Positions 63,258 to 64,000 of a stretch of DNA of 64,000 nucleotides are shown in pieces (the first letter of the stretch is position 1; every line of letters begins with the position of its first letter). The stretch is taken from positions 62,001 to 126,000 of the forward strand of contig NZ_JHYQ01000001.1 in the NCBI RefSeq assembly GCF_000621325.1, given 5' to 3'. The stretch comes from Thiothrix lacustris DSM 21227. GTDB taxonomy: Bacteria > Pseudomonadota > Gammaproteobacteria > Thiotrichales > Thiotrichaceae. Below the pieces are notes generated by a model, which did no database searches, had not been told where the DNA came from, and saw only the letters and a program-made list of their open reading frames with translations. Both the position numbers and the translations under genes were made by a program.

Positions 63258-64000
63258 TCATAAGCAGGCTCGAATCAGGTTGGCAATATCACTGTCCGTC
63301 AGCTCAACCGGGTTGGTTTTCATGCTGGAACCGCGTGAATTCGCCACGAGTTTTGGAATATCCGCCTCCGTCACCCCGAAGTCGGACAAGCGTGGCAGAT
63401 GAAGTTGTTTCGCCCACGTTTCCAGCGTGTGAATGAGGGGAGCCACCTCTTGTTCCTCCCCTGATAAGGGGAGGCTAGGAGGGGTTTCTTCAAAGAGTTT
63501 GCCAATAACAACATATTTCGCCAATGCCGGGCTATCCGCATCGCGTGCTTCCAGCAGATCAATATTCAGGCGAGTGGCCTCTGTGACCAACATGCCGCAG
63601 CCGACGCCGTGCCCAATTGGGTGGAATGCGCCCAACGGGGCAACCACACCATGCACCGAGCCAAGACCCGTTTGCGCCAGACAAATCCCCGACAGCAGCG
63701 AGGCGTAAGCCATTTTGCCACGCGCAACGCTATCCGCCGGATCACGGTAAAACGCCAGCAAGCTATCGCGCACCGCCTCCATCCCCGCCAGCGCCAACGC
63801 ATCAGTCAACGGGTTGGAGCGGGTAGAAACGTAGGCTTCCATCAGTTGCGTGAAAGCATCCATGCCATTGGCGGCAATCTGCGCGGGCGGGCAACTGGCC
63901 AGCAAATCCGGGTCGATGATGGCATATTCCGCCACCAGCTTGTCGGCGCGGAAGGATTTCTTGAAACCGTGTTCGCCCGACACGGACAGCACCGCGTTTT
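63258..64000 (-). CDS. Iron-containing alcohol dehydrogenase (partial, N-terminus off window)
   Basis: The frame is open to the window edge. About 247 residues of the C-terminal part of a group III metal-dependent alcohol dehydrogenase are present, with GSVHGVVAPLGAFHPIGHGVGCGML bearing the metal histidines. In the C-terminal domain the peptide TPPSLPLSGEEQEVAPL is encoded by a palindromic repeat (63435-63490) and looks like an insertion. The frame is kept. Substrate unknown. Confidence 0.9.
   Translation of the reverse strand, partial: NAVLSVSGEHGFKKSFRADKLVAEYAIIDPDLLASCPPAQIAANGMDAFTQLMEAYVSTRSNPLTDALALAGMEAVRDSLLAFYRDPADSVARGKMAYASLLSGICLAQTGLGSVHGVVAPLGAFHPIGHGVGCGMLVTEATRLNIDLLEARDADSPALAKYVVIGKLFEETPPSLPLSGEEQEVAPLIHTLETWAKQLHLPRLSDFGVTEADIPKLVANSRGSSMKTNPVELTDSDIANLIRACL
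63435..63490. repeat. Palindromic element inserted in the alcohol dehydrogenase frame
   Basis: The centre is CCTCCCCT-GATA-AGGGGAGG (63455-63474), a perfect stem of 8 with a 4-base loop, flanked by GAGGGGAGCC and CTAGGAGGGG. It resembles dispersed REP-type elements that are usually intergenic. Here it adds about 18 residues. Confidence 0.65.

Overview
The window looks like a chromosome segment of a gammaproteobacterium, most probably a filamentous sulfur oxidiser of the Thiothrix group. This rests on the block ndk-rlmN-pilW-rodZ-hisS-yfgM-bamB, the coaBC-dut-algC-argB order, DUF3144 and DUF4124 proteins, a class I PHA synthase and a moderate GC content. The genus is inferred from gene content, not from any marker or search.

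Region 1 (1-3026) is the end of a defence island on the minus strand: a DndA/SspA-type cysteine desulfurase, a DUF4007 protein (SspB-like) and the start of a P-loop ATPase (SspC-like) that runs off the window. The order matches a single-strand phosphorothioation (Ssp) DNA-modification operon. A 500-base AT-rich gene-free stretch follows.

Region 2 (3027-16426) is a 13.4-kb integrated element bounded by 74-bp direct repeats. Each repeat is the 3' part of a tRNA-Leu(UAA) gene from the anticodon loop to CCA. All its supported genes lie on the minus strand: tyrosine integrase, ProQ/FinO protein, MazEF, a broken YoeB, a HigA-like antitoxin, P2-type scaffold/protease (gpO), capsid (gpN) and small terminase (gpM), small regulators, a P2 GpA-type HUH replication endonuclease and several membrane proteins. 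Portal, large terminase, tail and lysis genes are absent, so it resembles a phage satellite that carries its own P2-type capsid. Its non-coding DNA is rich in signals: a two-hairpin attenuator leader, palindromic operators, a 3 x 10-bp tandem repeat, a TGCAC/GTGCA inverted-repeat cluster and repeated terminator cassettes. Neither tRNA fragment has its 5' half nearby, so the element probably sits in a tandem array with the neighbouring island.

Region 3 (16427-44041) is ordinary chromosome: a double methyltransferase, an ABC-F ATPase, HrpB and DbpA helicases, a protoglobin, a YajR-like MFS transporter, SSB followed by a candidate small RNA, RadC, CoaBC-Dut-AlgC, a PhaA-type thiolase, ArgB, a SPOR lipoprotein, ThiL, NagZ, a class II aldolase, a spermidine-synthase-like protein, OppA and PhaC.

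Region 4 (44042-64000) has an Opp-type peptide transporter whose genes are scattered (oppA upstream at 40423; oppBC; oppD) between unrelated genes. These include a CPBP protease, an ArsR regulator and a TRADD-N-associated-type membrane protein. Further on are TauE/SafE, a methyltransferase with regulatory domain, an M17 aminopeptidase, a large glycosidase-like lipoprotein, the ndk-to-bamB housekeeping block, and a truncated iron alcohol dehydrogenase gene carrying an in-frame palindromic insertion. No rRNA gene, complete tRNA gene or CRISPR array was seen.
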